Shown here one piece after another: positions 42,332-51,106 of a DNA stretch of 54,769 bases. The first letter of the stretch is position 1; each line of letters opens with the position of its first letter. This DNA is from Parafrankia elaeagni. GTDB taxonomy: Bacteria; Actinomycetota; Actinomycetes; Frankiales; Frankiaceae. The position numbers were made by a program, and so were the translations under genes. The stretch is taken from assembly GCF_000374165.1 (NCBI RefSeq), contig NZ_KB893738.1, forward strand, positions 1-54,769. The letters run 5' to 3'. The notes under the pieces are model-generated. The model ran no database searches and was not told the DNA's origin. It saw only the letters and a list, made by a program, of their open reading frames with translations.

Positions 42332-43617
42332 CGGGTCCGATCTGTCGTTGAGTTCCCGGGATGGAGGGGCAGGACCGCGGTGACGTGGAACCCGACGTCG
42401 GGATGACTGCCGGCCTCGAGGTGCCCGCCGACGGAGAGCGCCCGTTCGCGCATGCTGATCAGACCGAACCCGCTGTTCGCGGACGAGATGGATGCCGCCG
42501 CGGCAGGCTGGTCGGCCCCGTGGGTCGTGCCACCTCCAGCAGCGGCCTGATCGGCGACGTCGGAGCGACGGCCCCGATCGGCGCCGTCGTCACCATTGAT
42601 GATCATCATGGTGAGGCTGCTGGGCGAATAGGTGATGTCAACCTGTGCGCTGCTGGTGGTGGTGTGCTTCGCGACGTTGGTGAGCGCCTCCTGCGCGATC
42701 CGGTAGGCCGTGAGATCCACGCTGGGGGAGATCGGGGGCCGTTCGCCCCGGGTGTTGATGGTGACGGTGAGCCCGGCGGAGGCGAAGGTGCGGGCGAGTT
42801 CGGGGAGCCGGGTGAGCGACGGGGTGGGTTCCAGCGGCGCGGCCGGGTCGTCGCCCTGCCGGAGGAGGCCGACGGTGGCCTTGAGGTCGCGCAGGGCGGA
42901 GGACGTGGTGGCAGTGAGGCTGGTGAGGATCTGTTGCGCCTGGTCAGGTCGGGTCTGGACGAGGTGCGCGGCGGTGCCGGCCTGGGCGTGGGCCAGAGTG
43001 AGGTGATGGGCGACGACGTCGTGCAGTTCACGGGCGATCCGCGTGCGTTCGTCCGCCACCCGGCGGCGGGCCTCGGCCTCGCGGGTGCGCTCGGCGTACT
43101 CCGCGCGGGATCTGATGGCGTCGAGGTAGTCCTGTTTGACCCGGCGTGCGCCGCCGAGCGAGGCGGGCATCAGTATCCAGGCGGCCGGGCCGACGGTCTT
43201 GAGCGGCCAGGGGTAGCTGGGAGGGTCCACGATGAGTGCCGTTCCCACCACCAGGGCGCAGGCGGACAGGACGAAGGCCAGGGTGGTCCTGCGATCGGTG
43301 TGCGCGGCGAGCCAGTAGAGCGCGGCCATCAGGGGGGCCAGTGACAGAACCGTGAGCAGATAGCCCAGCGCCGTCAGCGCCACGGTGCAGACCACGGCCA
43401 CCGCGGCTGTGGTCCGGGGACGGCGTTCATGCCAGAGCAGGGCGGTGCAGGCGACGGCCGCGAGAAGGACCGCGGGCCACCACCCCCCGCCGTGGGCCCC
43501 GATAGGTGGGGTCAGTCTGCTGGCGGGGCCGGAGGACACGAAGGCCGCACCCGCGATCACCACGGTGCGTAGCCGCGGGTGATTCTGGATCTGTCGCCAC
43601 CAGCTGGACATCGTCAT
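42328..43617 (-). CDS. Sensor histidine kinase (HisKA_3, NarX/DesK-like)
   Basis: 429 aa from ATG 43617, preceded by AGGAA; the longer open frame upstream is unsupported. The N terminus carries about five hydrophobic segments (VVIAGAAFVS, WWPAVLLAAVACTALLW, AAVAVVCTVALTALGYLLTV, LAPLMAALYWLAA, LAFVLSACALVVGTALIV). Then comes the dimerisation/phospho-acceptor box ADERTRIARELHDVVAHHLT (His in ELHD), N-box AYRIAQEALTNVAKH, an insert rich in Ala/Gly, and G-box SGFGLISMRERALSVGGHLE. It senses an envelope signal, typically together with ABC-type exporters. The stop overlaps the response regulator start. Confidence 0.93.
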   Translation of the reverse strand: MTMSSWWRQIQNHPRLRTVVIAGAAFVSSGPASRLTPPIGAHGGGWWPAVLLAAVACTALLWHERRPRTTAAVAVVCTVALTALGYLLTVLSLAPLMAALYWLAAHTDRRTTLAFVLSACALVVGTALIVDPPSYPWPLKTVGPAAWILMPASLGGARRVKQDYLDAIRSRAEYAERTREAEARRRVADERTRIARELHDVVAHHLTLAHAQAGTAAHLVQTRPDQAQQILTSLTATTSSALRDLKATVGLLRQGDDPAAPLEPTPSLTRLPELARTFASAGLTVTINTRGERPPISPSVDLTAYRIAQEALTNVAKHTTTSSAQVDITYSPSSLTMMIINGDDGADRGRRSDVADQAAAGGGTTHGADQPAAAASISSANSGFGLISMRERALSVGGHLEAGSHPDVGFHVTAVLPLHPGNSTTDRTR

Positions 43618-43715
43618 TGCGGGTTCCTGTCGGGTGCCGTGACCGTGCCGCTCACCGTACGGGGTCACCGCCAGCCGAGAGGCGCGCCGCCGTGCGCTCT
43701 GTCGATGGACTGTGC

Positions 43716-45989
43716 TCATCGACGGAATGTCGGCTCCAGGGATTCGGCTGTGGGCCGCGCGGAGGGGGTCTCCGCCCAGGCGGTGCCCCTGACCTCCGCG
43801 GCGGGTTCCAGCGAAGCCGGCCGGCCCAGCGCCTCGCCTTCGACGTCGAGGGAGGGCAGCACCCTGTCGAGGGAACGTGGGATCCACCAGGCCCGTTCAC
43901 CGGCCAACGCGAGGACGGCCGGAACGATCGTCATGCGGACGACGAAGGCGTCGAGCAGGACCGCTGCGGCCAGGCCGAACCCGATCATCTTGATCATCGG
44001 TTCGCCGGCGCCGATGAAGCCGGAGAAGACCGCCATCATGATGAGTGCCGCGGCGACCACGACACGGGCGCTGCGCCCGAAGCCGGAGACGATCGCGTTT
44101 CGGGCGCTCTCGCCGTGGACGTGCGCCTCCCGCATGCGGGCGACCAGGAAGACCTCGTAGTCCATGGCGAGCCCGAAGACGATGCCCACCATGAAGATCG
44201 GCATCATGCTCATGATCGGCCCGGTCTGCTCCAGGCCGATGAGGCCCGCCAGCCAGCCCCACTGGAAGACCGCGACGACCGCGCCGAGGGCGGCCAGCAC
44301 GGAGAGCAGGAAACCGAGAGCAGCCTTGAGCGGCACGAGGACCGAGCGGAAAAGCACCAGCAGGAGCAGGAAGGCCAGCCCCACCACGACAGCGAGGTAG
44401 GGCAGGAGCGCGTCCTGGACCTTCTGGGCCATGTCGATGTTGACCGCGGTGCTGCCGGTGACCTGGAACACCGCGCCGGTGGCCGCCTCGACGGAAGCGC
44501 GTTCGGCCCGGATCGCGTGAACGAGATCCCTGGTCGCCGCGTCGCTCGGGCCCGCCGCGGGGACAGCGGTGATCACCGCTGTGTCACCCGCGGGGTTGAA
44601 CCGGGCCGTGGACACCGAGACGACCCCCGGGGTGCCGGCGAGTGTCCGGATCGTTGTGGTGACCGCCGCCCGCGGGTCGTCGGCGGCCGCCGCGTCGACA
44701 ACGATGCTGAGGGGGCCGTTGAAGCCGGCGCCGAAGCCCCGGGCGAGGTCGTCGTAGGCGCGGCGTTCGGTCGTGGACGTGGGCTTGGCCTCGTCGCCGC
44801 TGCTGCCCAGGCGCAGGTCCAGGACCGGCAGCGCGATCACCACGAGAACGAGAACCGCCAGGACGAGGATGGGCAGCGGGCGGCGCAGGACCAGCCTCGC
44901 CCACCGGGTACCCGCGTTGGGGCCGTGGTGCTCGGCCTTCGGTCGACCCCTGCGGGCGGAGCGGGGGAGCACGGCACGCTGGCAGAAACCGAGCAGCGCC
45001 GGCACCAGGGTGAGCGCGATGAGGACGGCGATGACGATGGTACCGGCGGCGGCCAGGCCCATCTTCGTCAGCATCGGCACCCGGACGATGGCCAGGCCGC
45101 CCAGGGCGATCACGACGGTGAGCCCGGCGAACACCACCGAGGAACCGGCGGCGCCGGTGGCCACGGCCACGGCTTCGACCGGCTCGTGGCCCTGGGCCCG
45201 TTCCTCCCGGTAGCGGGAGACGACGAACACGGCGTAGTCGATCCCGACGGCCAGGCCGAGCATCATCGCCAGCGTGCCGGTGGTCGAGGACAGGCCGAAG
45301 GTGCTGGCCAGCGCCATGATCGAGGCCATCCCGACGCCGACGCCGACAATCGCGGTCAACAGCGGCAGCCCGGCCGCGGCCAGCGATCCGAAGGTGACCA
45401 GCAGCACGATCGCGGCGACCGCGATCCCGAGCGCCTCGGTGGCCCCACCCGCCGCCGGCCGGGTGGCCAGCGCGTCCCCGCCGATCTCGACGGTCAGACC
45501 GGCAGCCTCGCCCTGCGCGACCGCCCGCTTCAGGTTCTCCGTGGTGGCGGCGGTGAGGTCGGTGCTTCCCTCCGTGTAGACGACAGTCGCGTAGGCGGTC
45601 GCGGCGTCCTCGCTCACCGCGCCGGCCTGGAACGGATCCGTGGCGGTGGCCACCTGTGGACCCGCGGAGGCCTCGGTGACGACTCTCTCGACGACGGCTC
45701 GGTTCTGCTCCGTGGTGAGCTGCTGGCCCTCCGGCGCGCGGAAGACGAGACGGGCGACCGCCCCGTCCACCCCGGAACCGGGAAAACGTTCGTCCAGGAG
45801 ATCGAACGCCCGCTGGGACTCGGTTCCGGGAATGGAAAAGGTGTCCTCGGGGGCGGCAGGAGCCTTGACTGCGGCAAAGCTCAGGGCCGCCAGTGCCGCG
45901 ATCCACAGCAGGAGAACGTATCGGCGCCGCTGGAAGGAAAGGCGGCCCAGACGATAAAGAAAATTCGCCACGGTGGTGGGTCTCCACAT
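43716..45989 (-). CDS. MMPL family (RND-type) membrane transporter
   Basis: 757 aa from ATG 45989 (MWRPTTVANFLYRLG); the further upstream open frame has no family similarity. Two RND repeats, each one helix, a large external loop, then about five helices: LLWIAALAALSFAAVK, EDTFSIPGTESQRAFDLLDE, GIDYAVFVVSRYREER, and in the second half FGLAMDYEVFLVARMREAH, with the proton-relay Asp-Tyr pair in both (GIDYAVF, AMDYEVF). MMPL proteins export lipids, siderophores or drugs using proton motive force. It is followed on the same strand, after 98 bp, by the kinase and regulator, and faces the LmeA-like gene divergently. Confidence 0.94.
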   Translation of the reverse strand: MWRPTTVANFLYRLGRLSFQRRRYVLLLWIAALAALSFAAVKAPAAPEDTFSIPGTESQRAFDLLDERFPGSGVDGAVARLVFRAPEGQQLTTEQNRAVVERVVTEASAGPQVATATDPFQAGAVSEDAATAYATVVYTEGSTDLTAATTENLKRAVAQGEAAGLTVEIGGDALATRPAAGGATEALGIAVAAIVLLVTFGSLAAAGLPLLTAIVGVGVGMASIMALASTFGLSSTTGTLAMMLGLAVGIDYAVFVVSRYREERAQGHEPVEAVAVATGAAGSSVVFAGLTVVIALGGLAIVRVPMLTKMGLAAAGTIVIAVLIALTLVPALLGFCQRAVLPRSARRGRPKAEHHGPNAGTRWARLVLRRPLPILVLAVLVLVVIALPVLDLRLGSSGDEAKPTSTTERRAYDDLARGFGAGFNGPLSIVVDAAAADDPRAAVTTTIRTLAGTPGVVSVSTARFNPAGDTAVITAVPAAGPSDAATRDLVHAIRAERASVEAATGAVFQVTGSTAVNIDMAQKVQDALLPYLAVVVGLAFLLLLVLFRSVLVPLKAALGFLLSVLAALGAVVAVFQWGWLAGLIGLEQTGPIMSMMPIFMVGIVFGLAMDYEVFLVARMREAHVHGESARNAIVSGFGRSARVVVAAALIMMAVFSGFIGAGEPMIKMIGFGLAAAVLLDAFVVRMTIVPAVLALAGERAWWIPRSLDRVLPSLDVEGEALGRPASLEPAAEVRGTAWAETPSARPTAESLEPTFRR

Positions 45990-46342
45990 CTTTTCGGGTA
46001 CCCGAGAAGACTGGCGGATCCGAGGCGTCTCGTCGTCGTCCCCCGGTGGGAACTTCCGGCTACGAAAAGCGCAGTACACGAGGAGCAGCCGGCCCGTGGA
46101 GCCGCGCTCGAGGCAGTAGGCGGCGATGGATGTACTGAGTTCGCAGTAGTCGAAAGTGACTGCCTCCGGCCGACGCGGAAGCGGGTCGCTCCAGCGCACA
46201 GTGGCTCATGGCCGGTCGGCGGCCATGCGCCGGTGCCTCACCGGGCGCAGCCCGGTGAGGGCGGACCCGTGCCTGCCCGCCCCCGCGCGCCGACGAAGGC
46301 CGCTGGGAGAGCCCGGCGAGGCTCGAGACGAAGGGAAGTTCG
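45990..46342. other. Divergent promoter region, MMPL versus LmeA-like gene
   Basis: 353 bp without a gene. It has a strong hairpin at 46236-46260 in the LmeA-like leader. No clear -35/-10 pairs seen. Confidence 0.5.
46236..46260. terminator. Strong hairpin (10-bp stem, 5-nt loop) in the leader of the LmeA-like gene
   Basis: CCTCACCGGG (46236-46245) pairs perfectly with CCCGGTGAGG (46251-46260). It lies 83 bp before the start codon, so it could be an attenuator or a terminator shielding the gene. No following U-run. Confidence 0.55.
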
Positions 46343-47407
46343 GTGAGCCCCAGACTCGACGGCGACGGGCACGAGATCGCGGGCGCCGCACCCGGCGGCG
46401 TCGCGGAGGCAGGAGCCGGCGCCGCCGTCAACCAGCCGACCGGCGACGACCTGCGGGGCCTGCTCGGGCGGCGACCCTCGCCAGCGCAGGCCCCGCAGGG
46501 CCCCACCGGTCCGCCACCGCCCGCTGACGCCTTCCGCCCGGGACATCCGGTCCGCTTCCCGCGGGAGCGCGTGCCGGAGACCACGCCGATCGCCCCGAAA
46601 CGCCGCCGGTGGTGGCGCCGCCGGCGGACCTTCGTGATCGGCGCGGTCGTTCTGCTCATGGTGAGCGTGGCGGGCGACCGCTTCGCGGTCCTGGCCGCCG
46701 AGAGCCAGATGGCCCCGCAGATCGAAGCGAGCCTGACCGAGAGTCTCGCCTGCGACGCCATTCCAGCGACCGTGAGCGATGTCAGTATCGGTGGATTTCC
46801 GTTCCTCACTCAGATTGCGTTCGGCACATTCAAGCACATCGGTGTCACCATTCAGGGAATTTCGACACCGGGGCCCCGGATCTCCTCGGTCGAGGCGCAT
46901 CTCAAAGGGCTGCACCTTCCAGTCCAAAAGATCATCGCCGGCCGTGTCGGTGAGATACCGGTCGATGACGTCGAGGCAACGGTTCGTCTCGACTACGACG
47001 ACGTGAACACGTTCCTGGCCGACCAGCCCGGCAAGATCCAGATTAACCCGGTGGACGGTGGGAGGGAGGTCGAGGTCTCCGGAAGGGCCGACATACCACT
47101 GCTCGGTGCACAGGAGATCGGCGGCGTCACCACCTTCGAGGTACGTGACAACGAGGTAACCCTGATCCCCTCCGAGGTCTCGCTCCGTGGGGCGCTCGAC
47201 CTCGACGTCCCCGTGCCCGGCGGCGTGGGCCGGTTGCTCCCCTCGATCCCCATCCCCGTCGGCGACCTGCCGTTCGACCTCACCGTCGTCGAGGCCACCA
47301 CGGACGCCTCCGGGCTCTCCCTGACCGCGACGGCCAAGGACGTCAACCTTCCTGAGGCCGACCCGGCGACCCGGCAGTGTCCCCCGTCCGACAGCACTGA
47401 AACCTGA
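46343..47407 (+). CDS. LmeA-like/DUF2993 phospholipid-binding protein
   Basis: 354 aa from GTG 46343 with GAAGGGAAG upstream. The N-terminal about 90 residues are Pro/Ala-rich and end in a basic patch (KRRRWWRRRR) followed by one membrane helix, VIGAVVLLMVSVAG. The rest is periplasmic DUF2993: QIEASLTESLACDAIPATVS, VSIGGFPFLTQIAFGTFKHI, VEAHLKGLHLPVQKI and a C-terminal LSLTATAKDVNLPE. Mycobacterial LmeA binds phospholipid and affects lipomannan elongation, so a lipid-handling envelope role is likely. It is divergent from the MMPL gene. Confidence 0.88.
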   Translation: MSPRLDGDGHEIAGAAPGGVAEAGAGAAVNQPTGDDLRGLLGRRPSPAQAPQGPTGPPPPADAFRPGHPVRFPRERVPETTPIAPKRRRWWRRRRTFVIGAVVLLMVSVAGDRFAVLAAESQMAPQIEASLTESLACDAIPATVSDVSIGGFPFLTQIAFGTFKHIGVTIQGISTPGPRISSVEAHLKGLHLPVQKIIAGRVGEIPVDDVEATVRLDYDDVNTFLADQPGKIQINPVDGGREVEVSGRADIPLLGAQEIGGVTTFEVRDNEVTLIPSEVSLRGALDLDVPVPGGVGRLLPSIPIPVGDLPFDLTVVEATTDASGLSLTATAKDVNLPEADPATRQCPPSDSTET

Positions 47408-47420
47408 CCCGCGCGCGGGT
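47407..47420. terminator. Short GC palindrome at the 3' end of the LmeA-like gene
   Basis: ACCCGCGCGCGGGT, self-complementary over 14 bp, begins at the last base of the stop codon. A weak terminator candidate. Confidence 0.35.
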
Positions 47421-47591
47421 GGGCTCAAGCTGTCTGGTCCTCCATCGACGGACTCGTCGGTGTCCGGAACCTCACGAGTTATGTCGCCTCGAAGCACGCG
47501 CGGCCTGCACGGTCGACGGCGGCCATCTGGCCGGTCCCTGGCGGGAGGAGTACGCGTCGCCGGACACCGACTGAGTCGATGTCCGCACCAG

Positions 47592-48539
47592 TCAGGCGGT
47601 CATGGCCTCGTCGGGCGGGTGGCCGTCAATGCGCCGGGTGATCGCCATCGTGGCCTCGGTGAGCCGCCGTCCGTAGGCAGCTATCTGCTGGGGGCGCAGA
47701 CGAGCGGCGAAGCCGGTGAGACTGATCGCGAGGCGCACTCGGCCGGTGTTGTCGAAGACGGGCGCGCTGATCAGGCTGAACTGCTGTGCCTCGATGCCGT
47801 CGAGATCGACGAGGAGGTACTTCTTCTCGTCACTCATGGCCTGGATGACGCGTTCGACCGCGGTACGCACCTCGGTGTCGCCGTAACTGTCGGCGAAGAC
47901 ACCGAGAGCTCGGCTCAGGTCGTGGCGCCAGTCGTCGTTGAGTGCGACCGTGTATCCGCGGCGCCGGATCACCTTGATGGCGTCCCGGTAGATGCCGAGC
48001 CGGTGGTCGTCGAGCCGGTGGTCGTCGAGCCGGTGGTCGTCGAGGCGGGGGCTGAGCCGGCGGAGCCACTGCTCGACGTCGCCGGCATCGGACCACGCGA
48101 CGAAGACCGTGCCGAGCGGGGGCGACAGGGGGATCCGGCTGCCGGGCCTGGACACGAAGTCGTTCGGTGCCGCCGCGTGGCCCTCGACGGCCAGCACGAC
48201 GATGTCGTCGCCCAGCACCGTGCTCGCCACGACCTGGACGCCGAGCTCGTCGCTGAGGCGGAGCATGTGCGGGCGCGCGAGTTCGAGGGCGTGGCGATCG
48301 GCTCCGGCGGCTGCGTCACCGATGGACACCAGGGCCGCACCGAGCTGGTAGGTCTTGTGCGCGGTGTCCCGCAGCAGCCAGCCGGAGTCGGTCAGGGCGG
48401 CCAGCATGGCGTGGGCGGTCGCCTTGTTCAGGTCCAGTTGCCGGGCCAGCTCCGAGAGGCTGAAGGGCCGGCCCGGGTGCCTGCTCAGGAAGGTGATGAG
48501 CGCGACCGTCCGCTCGACACCCGGGGCGGGCCGTGGCAT
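47592..48539 (-). CDS. IclR family transcriptional regulator
   Basis: 315 aa from ATG 48539. The winged helix (VERTVALITFLSRHPGRPFS, LSELARQLDLNKATAHAMLA, GWLLRDTAHKTYQLGAAL) is followed by the IclR ligand domain (VQVVASTVLGDDIVVLAVEG, PLSPPLGTVFVAWSDA, GIEAQQFSLISAPVFDNTGR). Between PRLDDH and RLGIYRD the protein contains three consecutive RLDDH units, encoded by an exact 15-bp tandem repeat; normally this loop is shorter. It lies 27 bp downstream of the truncated SDR on the same strand. The ligand is unknown. Confidence 0.92.
   Translation of the reverse strand: MPRPAPGVERTVALITFLSRHPGRPFSLSELARQLDLNKATAHAMLAALTDSGWLLRDTAHKTYQLGAALVSIGDAAAGADRHALELARPHMLRLSDELGVQVVASTVLGDDIVVLAVEGHAAAPNDFVSRPGSRIPLSPPLGTVFVAWSDAGDVEQWLRRLSPRLDDHRLDDHRLDDHRLGIYRDAIKVIRRRGYTVALNDDWRHDLSRALGVFADSYGDTEVRTAVERVIQAMSDEKKYLLVDLDGIEAQQFSLISAPVFDNTGRVRLAISLTGFAARLRPQQIAAYGRRLTEATMAITRRIDGHPPDEAMTA
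47997..48041 (+). repeat. In-frame 15-bp minisatellite (3 copies) inside the IclR gene
   Basis: Unit GAGCCGGTGGTCGTC at 47997-48011, 48012-48026 and 48027-48041, exact. It encodes RLDDH three times in the regulator's ligand domain; copy-number change would keep the frame. Confidence 0.92.
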
Positions 48540-48566
48540 CAGTTCCGCGTCCGGTGGGGCTGGTGG

Positions 48567-49325
48567 TCAGGGCATGGAGGTACCCCCGTTGGGCCGCAGG
48601 ACCTGACCGGTGACGAATCGGGACGCGTCCGAGGCGAGATAGAGCGCCGCGTAGCCGATGTCCGCCGGTGTGCCGATGCGTCGCAGGGGCGCCACGTCCC
48701 GGCCTCGTGCCAGGAACGTGGCGCGGTTGTCCTCATTGATCGTTCCGTCCTGGTTGGTGTAGTGCCGGCGGGTGATCGTGGTCTCGACCAGCCCGGGGGC
48801 GACGGCGTTGACCCGTACCCCTTCGGGGCCGAGTTCCTTGGCCAGGGTGCGGGTTATCTGGACGGCCCCCGCCTTCGAGACCGAGTAGGCCACCAGGCCC
48901 GGGGGAGCTGTGTCGGCGGCGGCCGACGCCATGTTGATGATGCTGCCCGCCTGCTGGCCGCGCATCACCGCGCCGGCCTCCTGGCACCCGAACAGCAGGC
49001 CCTTGAGGTTGACGGCCAGCACCCGGTCGAACTGTTCCTCGGACAGCTCGAGCACGGGGGCCTCGACGATGATCCCGGCGTTGTTGCACATCACGTCGAG
49101 GCGCCCGTGTTCCGCCACCACGGACCGCACGAGAGCACGGACCTGCTCGCGCCGCGACACGTCCACGGTGGCCGGCTTCGCCGCCGTCGAAAGCCGGGTG
49201 CCCCACCCCCTGATCCCACTTCCCCTGCTGCGGCGACGGCCGGTCTGGACCATGCTGCTGACGACGTCCCTGGTCGGAGGCGCGGCACACGCCGTCGGCA
49301 CGGTGATGTTCCTGCTCGCCCTCAT
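48567..49325 (-). pseudogene. SDR oxidoreductase lacking its N terminus
   Basis: From about 49175 down to 48567 the minus strand encodes a normal SDR from VDVSRREQVRALVRSVVAEH through NNAG (VMCNNAGIIVEAP), Ser in INMASAAAD, Tyr in VAYSVSKAG and C-terminal TGQVLRPNGGTSMP. The first about 60 residues, with the glycine-rich cofactor loop, are missing. The frame remains open to 49325, but that part is the antisense of an MFS fragment and has no SDR similarity. Without the cofactor loop it cannot bind NAD(P). The IclR gene follows 27 bp downstream. Confidence 0.8.
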
Positions 49326-49425
49326 GCCGGCGATCCCCGGCGTCTCCGACGGCCTGGGATTCTCCGCGCCGGAGCCGCCGCGACAGGGGCGGCGCTGGCT
49401 CTACTGGTGCGTAGACGCCGGGTGA
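49198..49425 (+). pseudogene. MFS (EmrB/QacA-type) transporter fragment
   Basis: GTG 49198 reads PHPLIPLPLLRRRPVWTMLL, TTSLVGGAAHAVGTVMFLLA and IPGVSDGLGFSA, an internal piece of a 14-helix drug-exporter-type MFS protein. After GFSA the frame is unlike the family and ends at 49425. No ribosome site. It abuts the broken end of the SDR, so a deletion fused two unrelated gene remnants. Confidence 0.6.
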
Positions 49426-49442
49426 ATCAGGCCACCGACTGC

Positions 49443-49535
49443 TCAGGGCAGTACGAGCGGTAGGCCGTCGCGGACGAAGCGTCGCGTCCGCTCCGCGAGT
49501 TCGGCGGCGTGCGAGGGCGTGCTGGGCTCGGTCAT
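49443..49535 (-). pseudogene. Acyl-CoA dehydrogenase N-terminal scrap (30 codons)
   Basis: ATG 49535 on the minus strand reads MTEPSTPSHAAELAERTRRF, VRDGLPLVLP, stop. The AELAERTRRFVRD part resembles the first helix of acyl-CoA dehydrogenases. The rest of the about 400-aa gene is absent. Confidence 0.4.
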
Positions 49536-49651
49536 GACGTTGATCCCGTTCCTGGTGCTTATGCGGTGCCGCCGACCGTGAGAAGTCCCCCGGCGGTGAC
49601 GCCGCCAGAGCGGATCTGAGCTCACGTTGTGGTGGGGGTGACCGAGTCTGG

Positions 49652-51106
49652 TCAGCGGGCGCGGCGTGCGCTGAACATCGCTGCGCTGTGGGGCGGTCGC
49701 GACCCGGACCGCTCCGCGGGTGACGGGCCGGCCTCGTGCTCGGGTGAGCTGGTACGGGCCGCGACCATGGGCGGTCGAGACGCCGTGGACCGCCCGGCGC
49801 GGCTGCTGTGGTTGCCGGCGGGGCGGCGTCCGCGTCGTCTGCCCGTTCGAGGTGTCGATGCGGTGCCGCGGTCTTCACCGACCGGCGGGCGCCGGGCTGG
49901 AGTGGTTCTGGTCTCCGCCTGTGCCGCGACCACGGGGCTGGTGAGCGACCGGGCGCCGGGAGCGAGCGTGGCGAGTATCGGATGATCGGCGGATGCGACC
50001 CGGGTGGTCGTCGGCCTGATACCGGCGGCGCGGGCCAGTTGCGTGACCTCACGGATCTGCTCCGTGGTCGCCAGGGTGATGACGGTGCCGCTGTTGCCGG
50101 CGCGCGCGGTGCGCCCGGAACGGTGCAGATATGCCTTGTGGTCGGCCGGTGGGTCGGCGTGGATCACGAGTGCCACATCGTCGACGTGGATGCCGCGGGC
50201 GGCGATGTCCGTGGCGACCAGCGCCGAGGCCCGGCCGGTGTGGAAGTCGTCGAGGTTGCGGGTACGGGCGCCCTGGCTCAGGTTGCCGTGCAGCTCGACC
50301 GCGCGCACGCCGGCGCGGTTGAGCTGGCGGGCCAGAGCCTTGGCGCCGTGCTTCGTGCGGGTGAACACGACGGCGCGGCCCGGGGCGCTGGACAGGTCGA
50401 CGAGCACGGGAAGCCGGTGGTCCCGCTCGACGTGCAGCAGATGGTGCGCCATCGTGCCCACCGGGGACTGGGCGGAGTCGGCCTCGTGGACCGCGGGCCT
50501 GGTGAGGAACTGGCGCACCAGGGTGTCGACGGCCTTGTCCAGGGTCGCGGAGAACAGCAGGCGCTGCCCCCCGGCCGCGGTCTGGCCGATCAGGCGCCGC
50601 ACCGCGGGCAGGAACCCCAGGTCGGCCATGTGGTCGGCCTCGTCCACCACGACAATCGTCACCTTGGCCAGCGAGCAGCGCCCCCGCGCGAGGAGATCCT
50701 CCAGCCGGCCGGGGCAGGCCACGACGATGTCGACGCCCCGCCGGATCGCGGCCGCCTGCGGTTCGTGGCCGACGCCGCCGAACACGGTGCACGAGGTGAG
50801 GCCGGCCGCGGCGGCCAACGGTCGCAGCGCCGTGTCGATCTGCGCGGCGAGCTCGCGGGTGGGCGCCAGAACCAGCGCGCGCGGAGCCCCGGCCCGGGCC
50901 CGGGGCCCGCCGGACAGCCGCGCGACCACGGGCAGGAGGAACGCGAGCGTCTTGCCGGATCCCGTGCGGCCGCGGCCGAGGACGTCACGTCCGGCGAGCG
51001 CGTCCGGCAGCGTCGCCTGCTGGATGGGGGTGGGGGTCTCGATGGCGAGACGGGTGAGAACATCGGTCAGGCGCGCGGGCACGCCGAGATCGGTGAACGA
51101 AGACAA
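49652..51106 (-). CDS. DEAD/DEAH-box RNA helicase
   Basis: 484 aa from TTG 51106 (SSFTDLGVPARLTDVL). Helicase motifs in order: Q motif TPTPIQ, I GRTGSGKT, Ia PTRELA, GG (VFGGVG), Ib CPGRLEDLL, II DEAD, III SAT, IV VFTRTKHGAKALA, V ATDIAARGIHVDD, VI HRSGRTARAG. The C-terminal about 100 residues are a disordered Arg/Pro/Thr-rich tail that probably binds RNA. It remodels RNA duplexes in ribosome assembly or decay, often cold-induced. The 423-bp upstream gap may include a long leader. Start codon TTG is inferred from the family N terminus, with a stop four codons upstream. Confidence 0.94.
   Translation of the reverse strand: MSSFTDLGVPARLTDVLTRLAIETPTPIQQATLPDALAGRDVLGRGRTGSGKTLAFLLPVVARLSGGPRARAGAPRALVLAPTRELAAQIDTALRPLAAAAGLTSCTVFGGVGHEPQAAAIRRGVDIVVACPGRLEDLLARGRCSLAKVTIVVVDEADHMADLGFLPAVRRLIGQTAAGGQRLLFSATLDKAVDTLVRQFLTRPAVHEADSAQSPVGTMAHHLLHVERDHRLPVLVDLSSAPGRAVVFTRTKHGAKALARQLNRAGVRAVELHGNLSQGARTRNLDDFHTGRASALVATDIAARGIHVDDVALVIHADPPADHKAYLHRSGRTARAGNSGTVITLATTEQIREVTQLARAAGIRPTTTRVASADHPILATLAPGARSLTSPVVAAQAETRTTPARRPPVGEDRGTASTPRTGRRRGRRPAGNHSSRAGRSTASRPPMVAARTSSPEHEAGPSPAERSGSRPPHSAAMFSARRAR

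Noticed and set aside
43506-46346. 946-codon plus-strand frame opposite the MMPL gene
   Set aside because: Asp/Glu/Gly/His-rich low-complexity translation antisense to a clear MMPL transporter; no ribosome site or family pattern.
47997-48041. Repeated units as a possible CRISPR array
   Set aside because: Units are 15 bp and contiguous without spacers. No repeat-spacer periodicity anywhere in the window and no cas genes.
47460-49463. 667-codon plus-strand frame opposite the IclR and SDR genes, and a 655-codon minus-strand frame opposite GH2 (52671-54638)
   Set aside because: Same shadow effect. The real genes are on the other strand with complete motifs.
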